A stretch of DNA of 64,000 nucleotides from positions 128,927-192,926 of the forward strand of contig CAWJDY010000023.1 in the NCBI GenBank assembly GCA_963841705.1, written 5' to 3'. Source of the DNA: VAZQ01 sp963841705 (GTDB taxonomy: Bacteria; Pseudomonadota; Alphaproteobacteria; Rhizobiales; Xanthobacteraceae). The number at the start of each line of letters is the position of its first letter. Within the stretch, counting starts at the first letter, position 1. The notes below the pieces were generated by a model, which saw nothing but the letters and a program-made list of their open reading frames with translations, was not told the origin of the DNA and searched no databases. Positions 17,445-26,810 of the stretch are shown piece after piece. The translations under genes were made by a program, and so were the position numbers.

Positions 17445-18424
17445 AACCGTTTCGCTATGAACGAGCCAACGGCGTCGCATCCGCCTGCGCCTCAGCGGCC
17501 AAACCTGCAGCGAAGTTCATCGCCGGCGGCACCAACCTGCTCGATCTCATGAAGCTTCAGATCGAGACGCCGGCGCAGCTCGTCGATATCAACGCGCTAC
17601 CGCTTGGCGGCATCGAAGAAACGCCGGAGGACGGCCTGCGCATCGGCGCGCTGGTGACGAACAGCGCGCTCGCCGCCGACATGGGCGTGCGGCGCCGATA
17701 TCCGCTGCTGTCGCAGGCGATCCTGGCCGGTGCCTCCGGGCAGCTTCGGAACAAGGCGACCACCGGCGGTAATCTGCTTCAGCGCACGCGCTGCCCATAC
17801 TTCTATGATACCACCAAGCCCTGCAACAAACGCGCGCCGGGCTCCGGCTGCGCGGCGCTCCGCGGCTTCAACCGCATGAACGCGGTGCTGGGCGTGAGCG
17901 ACAACTGCATCGCCGCGCATCCGTCCGACATGGCCGTCGCCATGACTGCGCTCGATGCGCGCGTCGAGACCATCGCGGCGGACGGCGCGACCCGCACCAT
18001 CCCGGTGGACGCGCTCTATCGCGCGCCCGGCGATACGCCGAATATCGAAACGGTGCTCGCGCCGGGCGAGCTGATCCGATCGGTGCTGCTGCCGCCGCCG
18101 CCCCCGGGCCGGCAGATCTATCGCAAAGTGCGCGACCGCGCGTCGTATGCGTTTGCCTTGGTTTCAGTCGCCGCCATCGTCGCGCACGACAACAACCATG
18201 TGCAAGCCGCGCGTGTCGCCTTCGGCGGCCTCTCCTACAAGCCGTGGCGATCCACGGACGCTGAAGCAGTTCTCGCTGGCGCCCCGCTCGCGCGCGTGTC
18301 CTACGACGCCGCCGGCAGCGCCGCGCTGAAGAACGCTCATGGCTACGGCCGTAATGACTTCAAGATCCCGCTCGCGCGGCGCACGTTGCGCGCCACCTTG
18401 GCCGAAGCGACCGGAACCATCTGA
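17441..18424 (+). CDS. paoB: Aldehyde oxidoreductase, FAD (and [4Fe-4S]) subunit (PaoB-like)
   Basis: FAD-binding subunit, 327 residues, with the FAD pyrophosphate loop FIAGGTNLLDLMK near residues 26-38. Between GASGQLRNKATTGGNLLQRT and NAVLGVSDNC it carries four cysteines (C118, C128, C137, C156). This is the insertion that binds an extra [4Fe-4S] cluster in E. coli PaoB and is absent from ordinary xanthine dehydrogenases. That feature is the main reason for the PaoB call. Its start overlaps the paoA stop, and paoC begins 12 bp after its end. It has no signal of its own; co-export with PaoA is assumed. Confidence 0.88.
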   Translation: MKPFRYERANGVASACASAAKPAAKFIAGGTNLLDLMKLQIETPAQLVDINALPLGGIEETPEDGLRIGALVTNSALAADMGVRRRYPLLSQAILAGASGQLRNKATTGGNLLQRTRCPYFYDTTKPCNKRAPGSGCAALRGFNRMNAVLGVSDNCIAAHPSDMAVAMTALDARVETIAADGATRTIPVDALYRAPGDTPNIETVLAPGELIRSVLLPPPPPGRQIYRKVRDRASYAFALVSVAAIVAHDNNHVQAARVAFGGLSYKPWRSTDAEAVLAGAPLARVSYDAAGSAALKNAHGYGRNDFKIPLARRTLRATLAEATGTI

Positions 18425-18436
18425 GGAAAAGCGACC

Positions 18437-20554
18437 ATGGCTGAAAGCAAACTCGCCGCTCCGGTCGGGCTTCCTCTCGATCGCGTCGATGGCCGCCTCA
18501 AGGTGACGGGCAAGGCGCCTTATGCCTACGAATACGCCGCGCAGGACGCCGTCCTCTACGGCGTCATCGTTACCGCGTCGATCGCCAAAGGCCGCGTCGC
18601 CGCGGTGGATGTGCACGACGCCCAGAGCGCGCCGGGAGTGCGGCTGGTGCTCACCAAAGACAATGCGCCTGCGCAGCACCCGTTCGGCCCGGTCGATCTG
18701 CCTGACCGCTTCGCGCGCGCGATGCCGGCACTCAATAACGACGACGTGCCGTACTTCGGTTTTCCCGTAGCCTTCGTCGTCGCCGATACGTTCGAGCAGG
18801 CCACCGCGGCGGCCGCGATGGTGCGCGTCGACTATGCCGCCGTGCGCGGCACTTATGATCTGCACGCGGCTGGTCCCACCGCCATCAACCACAGCCCGAT
18901 CGACGGCGGTGAGCCGGCCGACAGCGCCATTGGCGATTTCGACAGCGCCTTCGCCGCCGCCCCGGTGAAGATCGACGCGACCTATACCACGCCCTATCAG
19001 AATCAGTCGCCGATGGAGCCCCACGCTACGATGGCGGTGTGGGAGGGCCCGAAGCTCACCGTGCACACGGCGGCGCAGTTGACGACGAGCCCGCAGGAAG
19101 GCCTCGCCCGCACCCTCAACATGCACAAGGAGGATGTGCGCATCATCACTCGCTATGTCGGGGGCGGCTTCGGCAACAAGTTGCCATACTACTTCGAGGC
19201 GACGCTCGCCGCGATCGGTGCCCGCGTGCTGAAGCGGCCGGTGAAGGTGGCAATGACGCGCCCGCAGGTCTTCCATATGACCACCCATCGCTCCGCGTCG
19301 GAGCAGCACCTGCGCCTCGGCGCGAACCCCGACGGCCGGCTGACCGCCTACGGCCAGGACGCGCTGGTGCAAACCGCGAGCTTCGATGACTACGTCGAGC
19401 CGGTGATGCTGGCGGCGCGCCAGCTTTATGCCGCGCCCAACCGGCTTACGCGTCATCGTTTGGCCAAGCTCGACTTGCCGCGCTCGGATTCGATGCGCGC
19501 GCCAGGCGATGCGATAGGCAGCCTGGCGCTCGAATGTGCGATGGACGAGCTGGCGGAACGGCTCAATCTTGATCCTGTGGAGCTGCGCCTGCGCAACGAC
19601 ACGCAGACCGACCCGGAACACAACCTGCCTTTCTCGTCGCGCCATCTCGGCGAATGTTTGCGCGAAGGCGCGGCCCGCTTCGGCTGGAGCAAGCGCGTCG
19701 CCAAGCCCGCGAGCGTGACCGATGGCCGCTGGCTCATCGGTCTCGGAGTGGCGTCGGCGATCCGCGGTGACTTGCTGCGCAACGCCACCGCGCGTGCGCG
19801 CCTGCAGCCCGATGGTCGGCTCGTGGTCGAGTTGGCGATGACCGACATCGGCACCGGTACTTACACCATCCTCACCCAGATCGCCGCCGAGGCAATGGAG
19901 CTGCCAGTCGAGCGCGTTACCGTCCTGATGGGCGATACGAATTATCCGCCGACCGATGGCTCAGGCGGCTCGTGGGGGGCGGCCACCTCGGGCGCGGCCG
20001 TTCTCGCCGCGTGCCGAAAGCTCAAGGCCGGGCTCGCCTCCGGCATGACGGAGGCGGAAGGCTCGGTCACGCCTGCCGAGCTTAGCAAGCGCTATTCGCA
20101 TGCCAGCTTCGGCGCGCACTTCGTCGAAGCGGCGGTGCATCGTGATACCGGCGAGGTGCGCGTCCGGCGCATGCTCGGCGTATTCGCGACCGGCCGTGTC
20201 CTCAATGCGAAAACCGCGCGCTCGCAGATGCTCGGCGGCATGACGTGGGGCATCGGCTCGGCGCTGATGGAGGAGAACATCGTCGATCAGCGCTACGGAT
20301 CATTCGTCAACCAGGATCTGGCAAGCTATCACGTCGCGGTCAACGCCGACGTCGGCGAGATGGATGTCGTGTTTCTGCACGAGGCCGACCCACACGGCAG
20401 CCCGCTCGGCAGCAAGGGCTTGGGCGAGCTCGGCATCTGCGGCGCGGGCGCCGCGGTCATCAATGCCATCCATAACGCCACCGGCGCTCGCATCCGCGAC
20501 ATCCCCGCCACCTCCGACAAGCTGCTGGCAACGCTCGAAGCGCTGGACGCTTAG
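18437..20554 (+). CDS. paoC: Aldehyde oxidoreductase, molybdenum-binding subunit (PaoC-like)
   Basis: Catalytic subunit of the PaoABC-type enzyme, oxidising aldehydes (aromatic ones in E. coli) to acids. The 705-residue protein has the a/b-hammerhead start GLPLDRVDGRLKVTGKAPYAY, the VGGGFGNK cofactor loop, and a C-terminal GLGELGICGAG in which the glutamate at about 664 is the expected catalytic base. It is the last gene of the operon; a long hairpin follows at 20586-20636. E. coli PaoABC uses PaoD to insert a cytidine-type cofactor, and no paoD-like gene is adjacent. The physiological substrate is unknown. Confidence 0.9.
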   Translation: MAESKLAAPVGLPLDRVDGRLKVTGKAPYAYEYAAQDAVLYGVIVTASIAKGRVAAVDVHDAQSAPGVRLVLTKDNAPAQHPFGPVDLPDRFARAMPALNNDDVPYFGFPVAFVVADTFEQATAAAAMVRVDYAAVRGTYDLHAAGPTAINHSPIDGGEPADSAIGDFDSAFAAAPVKIDATYTTPYQNQSPMEPHATMAVWEGPKLTVHTAAQLTTSPQEGLARTLNMHKEDVRIITRYVGGGFGNKLPYYFEATLAAIGARVLKRPVKVAMTRPQVFHMTTHRSASEQHLRLGANPDGRLTAYGQDALVQTASFDDYVEPVMLAARQLYAAPNRLTRHRLAKLDLPRSDSMRAPGDAIGSLALECAMDELAERLNLDPVELRLRNDTQTDPEHNLPFSSRHLGECLREGAARFGWSKRVAKPASVTDGRWLIGLGVASAIRGDLLRNATARARLQPDGRLVVELAMTDIGTGTYTILTQIAAEAMELPVERVTVLMGDTNYPPTDGSGGSWGAATSGAAVLAACRKLKAGLASGMTEAEGSVTPAELSKRYSHASFGAHFVEAAVHRDTGEVRVRRMLGVFATGRVLNAKTARSQMLGGMTWGIGSALMEENIVDQRYGSFVNQDLASYHVAVNADVGEMDVVFLHEADPHGSPLGSKGLGELGICGAGAAVINAIHNATGARIRDIPATSDKLLATLEALDA

Positions 20555-20585
20555 CTGACTGGTTTGGAATCATGGGCCGTCAGGG

Positions 20586-20636
20586 CCGGGACGGGAACCA
20601 CGCTGCGCTTGCGCAGCGGGGTTCCCGTTGTCCCGG
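20586..20636. terminator. Long hairpin between convergent genes
   Basis: A near-perfect stem: CCGGGAC, GGGAACC and GCTGCGC on the left pair with GCGCAGC, GGTTCCC and GTCCCGG on the right around a TT turn. It lies between the stop of paoC and the stop of the minus-strand gene at 20677, where a bidirectional terminator would be expected. No long T-run follows, so it may instead be one of the dispersed palindromes. Confidence 0.6.
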
Positions 20637-20676
20637 AATATTCTCGAAGGACGGCCACAAGCGAGGGGTGGTGCTT

Positions 20677-21417
20677 TCAGATTGGCTCCCCCTTGACGTA
20701 GACGTACTCGCCGCCGAGCTTATCGACCAGACGATAATCGAGGGCTTGCAGCGCATCGATGATATCGCTGGCTGCCTCGGCCGGAAGCGTGGTGATGATG
20801 GCCGGTGCGAATCTTTTGATCGTAGCGGTCGCACCTTTGATTGCCGTTGCCTCGCGGCCGTTCACGTCGAAAAATATCACGTCGCAGCGCGACAGGTTGA
20901 GGTTGTCGATGGTCGGCGTCATGCCATCACAGGAGTGGTCGCACGCAAACCTGCCGCCGACCGCAGGCGGCTGTTCGCGGCTCTGGACCAGCACGCAGCT
21001 GTCAAATGCCGTGACGTGCCTGAGCAACGTCTGGATCTCGGCGGGCGTTAGTTTATCGGTCAAGGCAATCTTCGGCGCGGTTCTCAGTTCGGTGGAGCCC
21101 AGCCGGCGTCCAATCCGTCCCCCGGCTGACATGGATCCTATCCCGGTGGGCGACGGAACTGACGCGCCGCGCCCTCCTCCGGTACAAGTGCCCAATGTGA
21201 TTCCGGCGGCGCCACCGTCATCGAACAGCAAGGTCAAGGTCGAGCTCGACGTTCCCGCACTTGATTTGGCGACAGCCAAATCGGCATTTACGAGCGGAGA
21301 CGACATGCTCAGCGGCAAAGGGGTGGGCATGATGCCCATCCCGCCGTCGACTTGTACAAAGGCGGAGCCGCAGCCCAGGACAACTACCGTCATCGCGACC
21401 ACTAACGAGCGCTCCAT
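20677..21417 (-). CDS. Exported protein with a degenerate FkbM methyltransferase-like tail
   Basis: A 246-residue protein. ATG 21417 is preceded by GAGGAGAAGCC and starts MERSLVVAMTVVVLGCGSAF, a signal peptide with a possible lipobox-like cysteine. The middle is low-complexity (Gly, Ser, Pro). The last 70 residues, CDVIFFDVNGREATAIKG followed by TIKRFAPAIITTL, resemble the C-terminal part of FkbM-type methyltransferases (IDVEG...LxGA...P). The glycine-rich SAM-binding half is absent and DVEG has become DVNG. Methyl transfer is therefore unlikely. It is convergent with paoC. Function unknown. Confidence 0.6.
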   Translation of the reverse strand: MERSLVVAMTVVVLGCGSAFVQVDGGMGIMPTPLPLSMSSPLVNADLAVAKSSAGTSSSTLTLLFDDGGAAGITLGTCTGGGRGASVPSPTGIGSMSAGGRIGRRLGSTELRTAPKIALTDKLTPAEIQTLLRHVTAFDSCVLVQSREQPPAVGGRFACDHSCDGMTPTIDNLNLSRCDVIFFDVNGREATAIKGATATIKRFAPAIITTLPAEAASDIIDALQALDYRLVDKLGGEYVYVKGEPI

Positions 21418-21649
21418 CGCAGGCTTCTCCTCATCTTTGCAGTTCGTGCTGCGCTGCGGGAAACTACGTCGGTAATGAAAGCTAATTACCCACGCGGACG
21501 GGACTTGGGATGGATTGCGGCGATTTAACTGCTGTTGCGACAATTGCAGCACGCCGACGAAAGTTGCGAAGTGTGTTTGACGTTATCTGCCCACTCTAGA
21601 ATGTCGTTGCCGGCTTTCTATGCAAGCGATTTCATGCTAAACGCAAAAT

Positions 21650-22018
21650 ATGAAGCGTTCCAAATCGGCTAAACAGAAGAGGCGAGGACGGCCAGCAACC
21701 GGCGTGACACCTATGATTGGCCTGCGTCTACCTGAAGATGTCACGATGCGGCTGGACCAATGGGCGGAAAAAAACAAGGTAACACGTTCCGAAGCCATCA
21801 GGACCTTGATCGAGCTGGCACTTGCGGGCTCGCCGTCCGGCCAGCGAAGCTTGAAGGCCAGATCGAAGGCTCACGACTTGGCCAGCACGCAACTGGACAA
21901 GTTGCTGGACCCATCCGCACCCGATGAGGAGCGGCAACAACGAAAACGGCGACTGCTGAAAGGACCGAAGGAGTTCCAAGAAATTCGTGCCGCTGTCCGC
22001 TCGAAAGCCAAAACCTAA
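21650..22018 (+). CDS. Ribbon-helix-helix (CopG-like) DNA-binding protein
   Basis: A 122-residue basic protein. An Arg/Lys-rich start (KQKRRGRPATG) is followed by an RHH fold: a beta strand MIGLRLPEDV, then helices TMRLDQWAEKNK and TRSEAIRTLIELAL. The rest is charged. Such proteins act as dimeric repressors, often in toxin-antitoxin pairs. No toxin-like frame follows; the next gene is amn, 140 bp downstream. No clear ribosome-binding site is visible before the ATG. What it regulates is unknown. Confidence 0.75.
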   Translation: MKRSKSAKQKRRGRPATGVTPMIGLRLPEDVTMRLDQWAEKNKVTRSEAIRTLIELALAGSPSGQRSLKARSKAHDLASTQLDKLLDPSAPDEERQQRKRRLLKGPKEFQEIRAAVRSKAKT

Positions 22019-22158
22019 AGGGCGGGCCATGGCTTGTGCCGGCCCCCGATGACGATTCGGGCGCCCGGTCAGCTACAGCGCGTTTCGGTGAAGATCGATT
22101 CCATAAAACCAATCAGACCGGGCGGATCGAGCTTAACCCACAGAAAAAGAGACCGAGC

Positions 22159-23646
22159 ATGAGAACCGCGCGGGATGCCCTGTACCCGGAGCGGATAGCC
22201 ATCGAAGCCTTCACCGATGCGTCCGCCGCCGTCGGCCGGCTGCAGGAGATCTACGCGCGCAATACCGGCTTCCTGCGCCATCATCTCGAAGCTTATGCGC
22301 GCGGCGAGACGCTTCATTCGCGCATACGTGCGACCTATCCATTCGTCCGCATCACAACGACCAGTTATTCGCGGCTCAACTCCCGCCTCTCCTATGGCTT
22401 TGTCTCCGGCCCGGGCGTGCACGAGACCACGGTGACCCGGCCCGACCTCTTCCGTACCTATTTGACCGAGCAGATCGGGCTGCTCCTGCAGAATCACGGG
22501 GTTTCGGTCGAGATCGGCGAGTCGGACGAGCCCATCCCGATTCACTTCGCCTATCCGCGCGACATCAATATCGCGGCTAATTTCTCCGCTGGTGATCGGC
22601 CATTGCGTGATTTCTTCGACACGCCGGAGCTCGCGGTGATGGACGACGCCATCGTCAATGGCACACTGCGGGCGTCGCCACGGGCGCCGGCGCCGCTTTC
22701 CCTGTTCCGCGCAGCCCGCGTCGATTATTCGCTGCACCGGCTTTACCACTACACCGGTACCGATCCCGAGTACTTCCAGAATTTCGTAATCCTGACCAAC
22801 TACCAGTTCTATGCCGATGCATTCGCGCGCATGGGTCGCGAGCGCATGCGCGCGGGGCATTCGAACGGCGATGCTTTCGTCGAGCCGGGCAATGTCATCA
22901 CCCGCAATGCGCGGCTCGGCGGCGGCGGGCCGGACGGCATGCCGCCGGAGCGCATGCCCCAGATGCCGGCTTGGCATATCCTACAGCCCGACAGCGGCGG
23001 CACCACCCTGGTCAACATTGGCACCGGACCGTCGAACGCCAGAAACATCACCGATCATGTGGCGGTGCTGCGGCCACACGCCTGGCTGATGCTCGGGCAC
23101 TGCGCGGGCCTGCGCAATACCCAGAAGATCGGCGATTACGTGCTGGCGCATGGCTATGTGCGCGATGATCACGTGCTCGACGAGGAGCTCCCGCTCTGGG
23201 TGCCGGTGCCGGCACTCGCCGAGGTGCAGGTCGCGATCGAGCATTCGGTTAGCGAGGTGACCGGGCTTTCCGGGTTTGAGCTCAAGCGGGTCATGCGCAC
23301 CGGCACCGTGGCCAGCGTCGACAACCGCAATTGGGAGCTCGGCGACCATGTCGCCGTTATCCGCAAACTGTCGCAGTCGCGCGCAATCGCGCTCGACATG
23401 GAGTCGGCCACCATCGCCGCGAATGGTTTTCGTTTCCGCGTCCCCTACGGCACGCTTCTTTGCGTCTCCGACAAGCCGCTGCATGGCGAGATCAAGCTCG
23501 CAGGCATGGCTGGTGAATTCTACCGCAAGCGGGTCGGACAACACCTGGAGATCGGGCTCAAGGCGCTGGAAAAGCTGAAGGCGCAGGAAAGGGAACGGCT
23601 GCATTCGCGGAAGCTCAGGAGTCTTGCCGAGGTCGCATTCCAGTAA
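22159..23646 (+). CDS. amn: AMP nucleosidase
   Basis: Hydrolyses AMP to adenine and ribose 5-phosphate. From ATG 22159 the protein is 495 residues, close to the family norm; the frame is open from 22036 but the added 41 residues look non-coding. The N-terminal domain is specific to AMP nucleosidases (TYPFVRITTTSYSRL). The C-terminal half is a nucleoside-phosphorylase-type fold with VNIGTGPSNARNITDHVAVL and ALDMESATIAANGFRFRVPYG. Adenine deaminase and a phosphoribosyltransferase occur at 41-43 kb, which would complete a salvage route to IMP. Confidence 0.93.
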   Translation: MRTARDALYPERIAIEAFTDASAAVGRLQEIYARNTGFLRHHLEAYARGETLHSRIRATYPFVRITTTSYSRLNSRLSYGFVSGPGVHETTVTRPDLFRTYLTEQIGLLLQNHGVSVEIGESDEPIPIHFAYPRDINIAANFSAGDRPLRDFFDTPELAVMDDAIVNGTLRASPRAPAPLSLFRAARVDYSLHRLYHYTGTDPEYFQNFVILTNYQFYADAFARMGRERMRAGHSNGDAFVEPGNVITRNARLGGGGPDGMPPERMPQMPAWHILQPDSGGTTLVNIGTGPSNARNITDHVAVLRPHAWLMLGHCAGLRNTQKIGDYVLAHGYVRDDHVLDEELPLWVPVPALAEVQVAIEHSVSEVTGLSGFELKRVMRTGTVASVDNRNWELGDHVAVIRKLSQSRAIALDMESATIAANGFRFRVPYGTLLCVSDKPLHGEIKLAGMAGEFYRKRVGQHLEIGLKALEKLKAQERERLHSRKLRSLAEVAFQ

Positions 23647-23891
23647 AGGGCGGCTACTGGAAGCGCCTTTCTAAAATCACTGTGGCGCGGGCGCCACTTG
23701 GATTCGAATTCTCCTGCCATGGCTGGATATGGCGCCGACTGTGGCCGAATGAGTCCAGCCCGAGGATGTCAGTAAACTGCGGGGGCACCTGCAGCAGTAG
23801 GTGATCTGCTCACGGCGATCCTCAGCGAGTAGCGGTGAAACCCCGCACGCCCGCGGGCGGTCCGTTGTCCAAAATTTGGAGCCCCGCAGGG

Positions 23892-25382
23892 TCAGAAGCG
23901 GAAGCGCATTCCGGCCGTGGTAGCGACGTTGTTGCGCACGAGAAAGCCGTTGGCCAGTCCACCATCATCCGAGCTGGACATGACGCCGAGGTAGACGTCC
24001 CATTTCGGTGCAAACTGCCAATCGACGACGCCGGAGATCGCGTTGAACGTGCCTGCGCATTGCGAGTGCTCCATGCCGGAGCAGGGCAAGGGCCCCGCGG
24101 CGGGCGTGCCGAAGAAGGAGTTCTGCGTGTAGTGATAATAGGCGGCTATCACATCCAATTTGTCGGTAAGGGAGTATCTCGCGCCGGTCCACACGACCTG
24201 GAGGATTTTGTTGCCAAGACCGTCGCGGCCGTAGGCTGTATTGACGATGTTCGTGTTGTTGAACGCGATGCAGCCCTCGCAAACAAAATCGCCCCCGACA
24301 TTGGTAAAATCGGTCTGCGGATCGCTGGGCGCCATGTACGTAATTCGTTCGTAACCCGCATACAGCTTCAGCCTTTGAATGGAGTATTTGGCCAGCAGCA
24401 TCACCGCGTAATTGTCGGAGAGCGTGGCGGTGAGCGGCTGCGGCAGGAACGGCGGTATCGGGACCCCATTGGCGTCGAGGCTTCCTGCGCCAAGTGATGT
24501 CGCCACGGAATCTCTGACATAGCTGTAGATTGCGTCGAACGAGAGCAGGCCTTTGCCCCAGGTCGGGATATCGCCGCCGGCCTGGATCTGGTAGGCGCCA
24601 TTGGAGGCGTTGTTTTGCCGGTACGTACCGAACTGCCACAGCGCCGCTGCCCGGAAGTGGCCGATGGTGATCTTGTATTTCAGCGACGTCGTCTGTCTGC
24701 AGTTCTCGGTATTGCCACCGCCGCAGGTTATTCCCTGAAAGCCGATCGGCGAGAAGGCGTAGGAGCCGCCCAGCGGATCGTAGGCGAGGACACCGTCGTA
24801 GGTGAGCACGTTCTGCCGCAAAGCGGTCAGCGTGCCATAGGTCGGAGAGCTGATGCCGACGTATCCTTGGCCGTTGTACCATTGGCCCGCTCGGCTCGTA
24901 TCAGCCCATGCCGTCTGCTGGTTGAGCGGAGTTCCTGAGTTCCAATCAGCAGCCCCCGGTCCATTGGAGAATTTGAAGGTATACGGGTCGAAGCCGGCGT
25001 CGAGAGCAAAAACAAAGGAGAAGTTCCCGCCGATCGGCTCGGTTCCCTTGATGCCAATGGTTGAGTTGCTCAACCCGTTGGGCGCAAGGCTCCAGATTGC
25101 CGACCTATTCTGACGCTGGAGCAGATATGAGGCTCCGACAGAGGAGCGCGGATCGAACGGCGCGCCGTGGGTCTGGTAGCTACCCCCCATGTCGACGATG
25201 CCGTAGACCGTGATGCCCTGCCAGGTCAGCTCGCAGTTGGTGGCAACAAAGTCCCAAAAGTTGGTGCACGTCTTGGGCTTGGAAGCCGTCGCCGCGGTGC
25301 CGTCGGCGGCCCACGCCTCTGCGCTGCACAGCGCGACGGCGGCGGCGAGGATCGTGGCAGCAACAATGCCGAGCTTAGTCAT
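23892..25382 (-). CDS. Outer-membrane porin
   Basis: A 496-residue general porin. It has a signal peptide (MTKLGIVAATILAAAVALCS, cleavage likely after AWA), then a beta-rich body starting with LTWQGITVYGIVDMGGSY. It ends in FRF, the terminal phenylalanine that outer-membrane proteins present to the BAM machinery. Four cysteines, in short acidic or Gly-rich loops (FVCEGCIAF, ITCGGGNTENC), probably form loop disulfides. An inverted, truncated relative follows the 5' end at 25548. A role in organic-anion uptake is possible given the neighbours, but nothing in the sequence shows it. Confidence 0.88.
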   Translation of the reverse strand: MTKLGIVAATILAAAVALCSAEAWAADGTAATASKPKTCTNFWDFVATNCELTWQGITVYGIVDMGGSYQTHGAPFDPRSSVGASYLLQRQNRSAIWSLAPNGLSNSTIGIKGTEPIGGNFSFVFALDAGFDPYTFKFSNGPGAADWNSGTPLNQQTAWADTSRAGQWYNGQGYVGISSPTYGTLTALRQNVLTYDGVLAYDPLGGSYAFSPIGFQGITCGGGNTENCRQTTSLKYKITIGHFRAAALWQFGTYRQNNASNGAYQIQAGGDIPTWGKGLLSFDAIYSYVRDSVATSLGAGSLDANGVPIPPFLPQPLTATLSDNYAVMLLAKYSIQRLKLYAGYERITYMAPSDPQTDFTNVGGDFVCEGCIAFNNTNIVNTAYGRDGLGNKILQVVWTGARYSLTDKLDVIAAYYHYTQNSFFGTPAAGPLPCSGMEHSQCAGTFNAISGVVDWQFAPKWDVYLGVMSSSDDGGLANGFLVRNNVATTAGMRFRF

Positions 25383-25547
25383 GCGAGCCCCCTGCTTCAG
25401 CCTGGATAATTGTCACGCGGCAAAGGTCTTTCCACAAGCGACGGTTAGCCACAGTCAGCGCCCTTATGCACCCATGGCAGGAGAATTTCGTACCATGTGG
25501 CAGCTGCGCCACATTGGTTGTAAGGCCAATCGGCTTCGGCGGCCCGC

Positions 25548-26156
25548 ATGGACGGGCACAGCAGCAGCAATGACGCCAATAGGATGCCGATACCGCCGTT
25601 CCTGCCGCAGACGCTCACGGCGACGATCTCCGACAACAGCGCCGTGATGCTGGTAGCCAAATACGCCATCGGACGGCTGAAGGTATACGGCGGTTACGAA
25701 CGCATCACCTATATGGCGCCCAGCGATCCGCAGACGGCTTTCAAGGATATCGGGGGGACTTTTCTTTGCGAGGGATGTACTGCGATCAACAACACGAACA
25801 TCATCAATACAGCCTTCGGTGTCGACGGTTTCGGCAACAAGATTTTCCAGGTCATGTGGACCGGTGTGAGATATGGCCTTACCGACAAATTGGATGTGAC
25901 CGCCGCCTACTACCATTACACTCAGAACTCTTACTTCGGCACCCCCACGGCGGGGCCCTTGCCCTGCGCCGGCAGCGAGCACGCGCAATGCACCGGTACG
26001 TTCAACGCGATCTCCGGCGTTATCGATTGGCAGTTTGCACCGAAATGGGATCTCTATGCCGGCCTCATGTTCTCGAAAGAGAATGGCGGATTGGCTAACG
26101 GCTTTATCGAGCGCAACAACATCGACCCCACGGTCGGATTGCGCTTGCGCTTCTGA
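25548..26156 (+). pseudogene. 5'-truncated porin copy in inverted orientation
   Basis: The frame matches roughly the last 190 residues of the neighbouring porin (PIPPFLPQTLTATISDN; GYERITYMAPSDPQT; a final LRLRF) with many substitutions. It has no signal peptide and no N-terminal strands. It cannot form a complete barrel. Divergence from the intact porin shows this is an older paralogue and not a fresh copy. The 5' boundary falls near 25560, where homology starts abruptly at the DANRMPIPPF region. Confidence 0.8.
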
Positions 26157-26810
26157 AAGCTTCGAGGCCGCGAGGATCTCGCCGCCTCTACGTATACGAG
26201 GTCTGAGCCATGCCGTTCGCCGAAGTGAAAGAAACTTCGCCGCGCGGGCTATGACAACCAGCGCAGGGCGCGTGTTTCTGCCGCCATTTCGGACCGGGAC
26301 CGCGACTACAGTGCAGCTCGGGCCGGTACGGGTCGACCGGAGAGGTCCTTAACCAGCGCCGCTGCCGAGCGACAGTGCCGAGGCTGTGCGCCGCCGTCGG
26401 GGCCGCAAGCAGCACTCGCAAGACATACGAGTCTGAAAATGCACTCATCTCGAACCTCCCTTCGCTGTGGCCCAGCTTGATCAGCGCTGAGGCATGGCCT
26501 GGTGCGTTTCCAATCACCCAGGCTCTTCACCTGAAGTTGGCGGTCCGCCGATGCTGCGCTTGCCGAAGGTTGCCGCGCTTGCAGCTTCTTGCCCAAAATC
26601 CTCAAACAGATGGCGAATTCTAACCGGAATTACCGCAAGAACGCCCTATCGCGGCAAAAACAACAAAGTGGTTTGGTTCCCAACTCCATGAGGCATATCC
26701 GAATGAGTCATATCCGTAATGGGCATGCCAAAGCCAGCAGAGCTGGCGTATTATCGAACTCGATACGCTCGCTGTCGCCTGAGAGCGACGGGAATGTCAG
26801 GGAGGACATC
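26157..26810. other. Gene-free stretch between porin fragment and fourth bicupin
   Basis: No supported gene in about 650 bp. A short frame at 26209 starts MPFAEVKE and stops after 14 codons; it faintly resembles the MAFAEIN start seen after the other bicupins. The promoter of the bicupin at 26811 should lie in the last 150 bp. Confidence 0.45.

Noticed and set aside
18164..19645. 493-residue antisense frame across paoB/paoC
   Set aside because: Arg/His-rich shadow of GC-rich codons with no domain; the plus strand carries well-conserved genes.
26188..26517. Minus-strand frame with a CAGCH haem-like motif
   Set aside because: Surrounding sequence has no cytochrome features or signal peptide; one CxxCH can arise by chance.
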